A stretch of DNA of 64,000 nucleotides. It comes from Atherix ibis. Lineage: Eukaryota > Arthropoda > Insecta > Diptera > Athericidae. The position numbers and the translations under genes are program-made. The stretch spans positions 19,864,233-19,928,232 of the forward strand of contig OY282610.1 of the NCBI GenBank assembly GCA_958298945.1, given 5' to 3'. Under the pieces are notes generated by a model. It was not told where the DNA came from and did no database searches. It was given only the letters and a program-made list of their open reading frames with translations. Of the stretch, positions 62,030 to 64,000 are shown in pieces. Within the stretch, counting starts at the first letter, position 1; each line of letters opens with the position of its first letter.

Positions 62030-62560
62030 CCTCTACTGTCATAAGCAGTGACAGCGCCCGAGATAATTACTAGTATCCCCCAGGAGCGATCCGTAGACCG
62101 TACCCGTGATATGGTTATCAACCACAGCCACTGTGTTGTTGCCTAAGCACCTCACCAATATTGGGCACAGTGTGTTCCACACCATGGGGCACTCCGACTC
62201 CTTCAGTACCAATTTTTGTTTTAAGAGTACTTCGGTTGGTACATTAAAAGTAACAGAGAAGATATCATTTATGAATATAAGAAAAAGTGTCGGATACATA
62301 ACGGAACCCTGGGGAACACTAGCATTTATTTGGTGGACTGACGAATTGAAGCCTGACGCCAAACTCTGTTAGATATGAATTTATAAAAGATACTTTGTAG
62401 ATGGAAGGAATGTCTTAAGTAACCAAAGGAGCCCAGGATGCTACACACGATCAAAAACTTGGGAGATATATAAAAATTCTCCTGAGCTTTACTCTATTTT
62501 CACAGGAACGGATGTAATGCTGTAGAATGTGGATTATTCAGATCGAAAGCCAAATTAATG
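62030..62560 (-). pseudogene. LINE RT fragment
   Basis: Minus strand: ISQVFDRV near 62,470-62,447, HPGLLWLLKTFLPS just after (to about 62,400), and NASVPQGSVMYPTLFLIFIND near 62,325-62,265, which are successive RT motifs. The form VPQGSV..PTLFL.FIND differs from the jockey LYNIY form in the other fragments, so it may be another LINE clade. No YADD is seen downstream; the 107-codon frame continues to 62,039. Confidence 0.75.
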
Positions 62561-62649
62561 ATCAGGAATAATTATTTCATTATCTAGGAATGAATGGAAT
62601 CCTATTAATAGGAGTTTTCTAATAAAGCTTACTTTTAAGATTGGTAGAA

Positions 62650-62819
62650 GGTTTATACGAAGATGGAGAATCCACGGGATTATTCGGTTTAGGAATAATT
62701 TTTATTGATTGAACATTTACAGAGTAACGGAAATGTTCAATCAATAAAAATTATTCCTAAACCGAATAATCCCGTGGATTCTCCATCTTCGTATAAACCC
62801 GTGGATTCTCCATCTTCGA
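62650..62819. repeat. Perfect 69-bp hairpin followed by a 21-bp direct repeat
   Basis: Arms 62,650-62,718 and 62,731-62,799 are exact reverse complements over 69 bp; the loop of 12 nt is ACAGAGTAACGG. Directly after, 62,799-62,819 repeats 62,771-62,791 (CCCGTGGATTCTCCATCTTC plus G). Confidence 0.97.
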
Positions 62820-63794
62820 GTTACCATTTGAAAAAGTTAGGAGCTTTTTTTTTTAGGTCTGACGCAGATTAGGATTTGAAATTTTTAGCACAAAAACTCA
62901 GAGTAATTAAATTTTTCATGAAATTTTCCATTTTTTTTAAGACTAATCTTATTAAAAAAGGATATTTTTGAATGTCATTTTATAATGCACAAAACAAAAT
63001 AAATTGAATTGAAAGGAAAAATTACTTTTTCCTATTGGCCCTTAAAAATCTACAACAACAAAAAAAAATGCTATACCATCAACTGGACTTAAGGGAATGG
63101 GCATGTTTTATCAATAAAATAGAGTAAAAATGTTTGTGTCGTTGGTATTTTCGTCACCTTTCTAATAATCGTGGTCGTCCTTATCATTATTGCTGACTCC
63201 ATGTTGTCCTTGCTGTTGTCATCGTTGGCGGTGTTACCATTACGATTGTTAACAGAAATGGAAACATGGTCGCTATCGTGATACAATTAAGGATTAGTTT
63301 TCCAATAGTCATTTTCATTTTCAATCGGTTTTTTTCATATCCTTTTAGTTTTCTGCTTTTCGAATTTCGTTGGCATTTACCTACGAAACAGCACCTATAC
63401 TACCTTCATCGTTGGATCAATAGTTCACAATGAAAAAAAAACTAAAAGGGAAACAAAAAAAAAACATTAAATAAAATAATAACAAAAGTCTACCTGCAAG
63501 GAATATTTAGGACACGTGCTGTTAATTTACTCGAACTATGTTTGGTATTATAGTAGATGACCTCCCTTAGCATGATTTGGCTTTTAACTACTAAGAGAAG
63601 AGCCATAGCAATTGGTGGATATTCTTATTTCGAAGGTTAATAATTTTAATTATTTTTTTTTTTCTTGCAAAAATAATTTATAATTTTTAGAGAAATTCTT
63701 TTTTTGTTTTTTTTTTTCTTTTATTATCTGCGACTACAATTTTATTATAACAAGGAGATTTACAGAACATTTTAATTTACAATCTTGTATATCA
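62820..63794. other. AT-rich spacer, no gene
   Basis: A slightly GC-richer patch with GTT/GTC triplets at 63,130-63,260 carries a 65-codon minus ORF (N/T-rich) without signature. Poly-A and poly-T runs elsewhere. Confidence 0.4.
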
Positions 63795-64000
63795 TGAAGT
63801 GGGAGTAAACACCCATCGGCTTTTCTCCCACTAACGAAAATTAGAATCCTCTAGAAATTCTCTAGGCCATTGTCTCTTAAGTCTGCGATGAGTTTTTCCG
63901 AAGAGGGCAGTACAGGAAATGTCTCTCACAAGGGGATTATGACGATAGGATAGAGGGGAGTGAAACTTTTGTCACAGGTCCTGAACAAAGGGAACATTTA
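63795..64000 (-). pseudogene. Jockey-clade LINE 3' end, continuing past the window
   Basis: Minus strand of 63,806-64,000 resembles 59,700-59,860: LFRTCD, HRRLKRQWPREFLEDSNF near 63,890-63,840, then GWVFTP-like tail sequence. The RT part would lie to the right of the window. Confidence 0.72.

Overview
The window is eukaryotic, AT-rich, repeat-dominated DNA, most likely from an insect and probably a fly. That guess rests on several mariner transposons (one close to the Drosophila mauritiana/Mos1 type), jockey-clade and other non-LTR retrotransposon debris, GTT/CAA triplet runs and AT-rich satellites. I see no prokaryotic gene, operon, CRISPR array, rRNA or tRNA gene. No complete host gene is visible. 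The one convincing non-repeat coding segment is a candidate exon of 168 bases at about 44,137-44,304, so the window may lie in large introns or in gene-poor, heterochromatin-like DNA.

Layout. 1-690: broken mariner cut by the window edge. 1.48-1.66 kb: reverse transcriptase (RT) scrap. 6.39-7.63 kb: Mos1-like mariner. 7.63-9.36 kb: jockey RT fragments, first duplicated at 540 bp, then as three tandem 311-bp units. 13.3, 27.9, 51.9 and 60.8 kb: four copies of one D34D mariner family. The 51.9-kb copy has the full-length architecture; the other three share the same internal deletion and the same inverted terminal duplication. 15.4-16.4 kb, 53.3-54.3 kb and 58.3-58.9 kb: remnants of a second Tc1/mariner-superfamily transposase (FQQDGA type); the first contains an internal inversion and the second is split by a LINE RNase H fragment. 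41.2-42.6, 48.4, 51.7, 59.0-60.3, 62.0-62.6 and 63.8-64.0 kb: further LINE pieces.

Three satellite types are present: a 401-bp unit (16.65-17.83 kb), a roughly 300-bp dimeric unit (21.9-24.77 kb) and a roughly 80-bp monomer in three arrays (31.76-36.56 and 39.09-41.19 kb in one orientation, 46.14-48.38 kb inverted). The 80-bp arrays share a common edge sequence, include a 716-bp higher-order repeat whose first two copies differ at two bases by my reading, and carry AAATTAGGTCA in many monomers. That word matches the published ROR/HR3/E75 monomeric nuclear-receptor site.

Strongest novelty candidates: the shared-junction mariner derivative subfamily with long palindromic ends; the nuclear-receptor-like satellite with a common edge; the in-place inversion in a transposase; and a perfect 69-bp hairpin at 62,650-62,799. 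All calls come from reading the sequence and from known family motifs; no search or alignment program was run.
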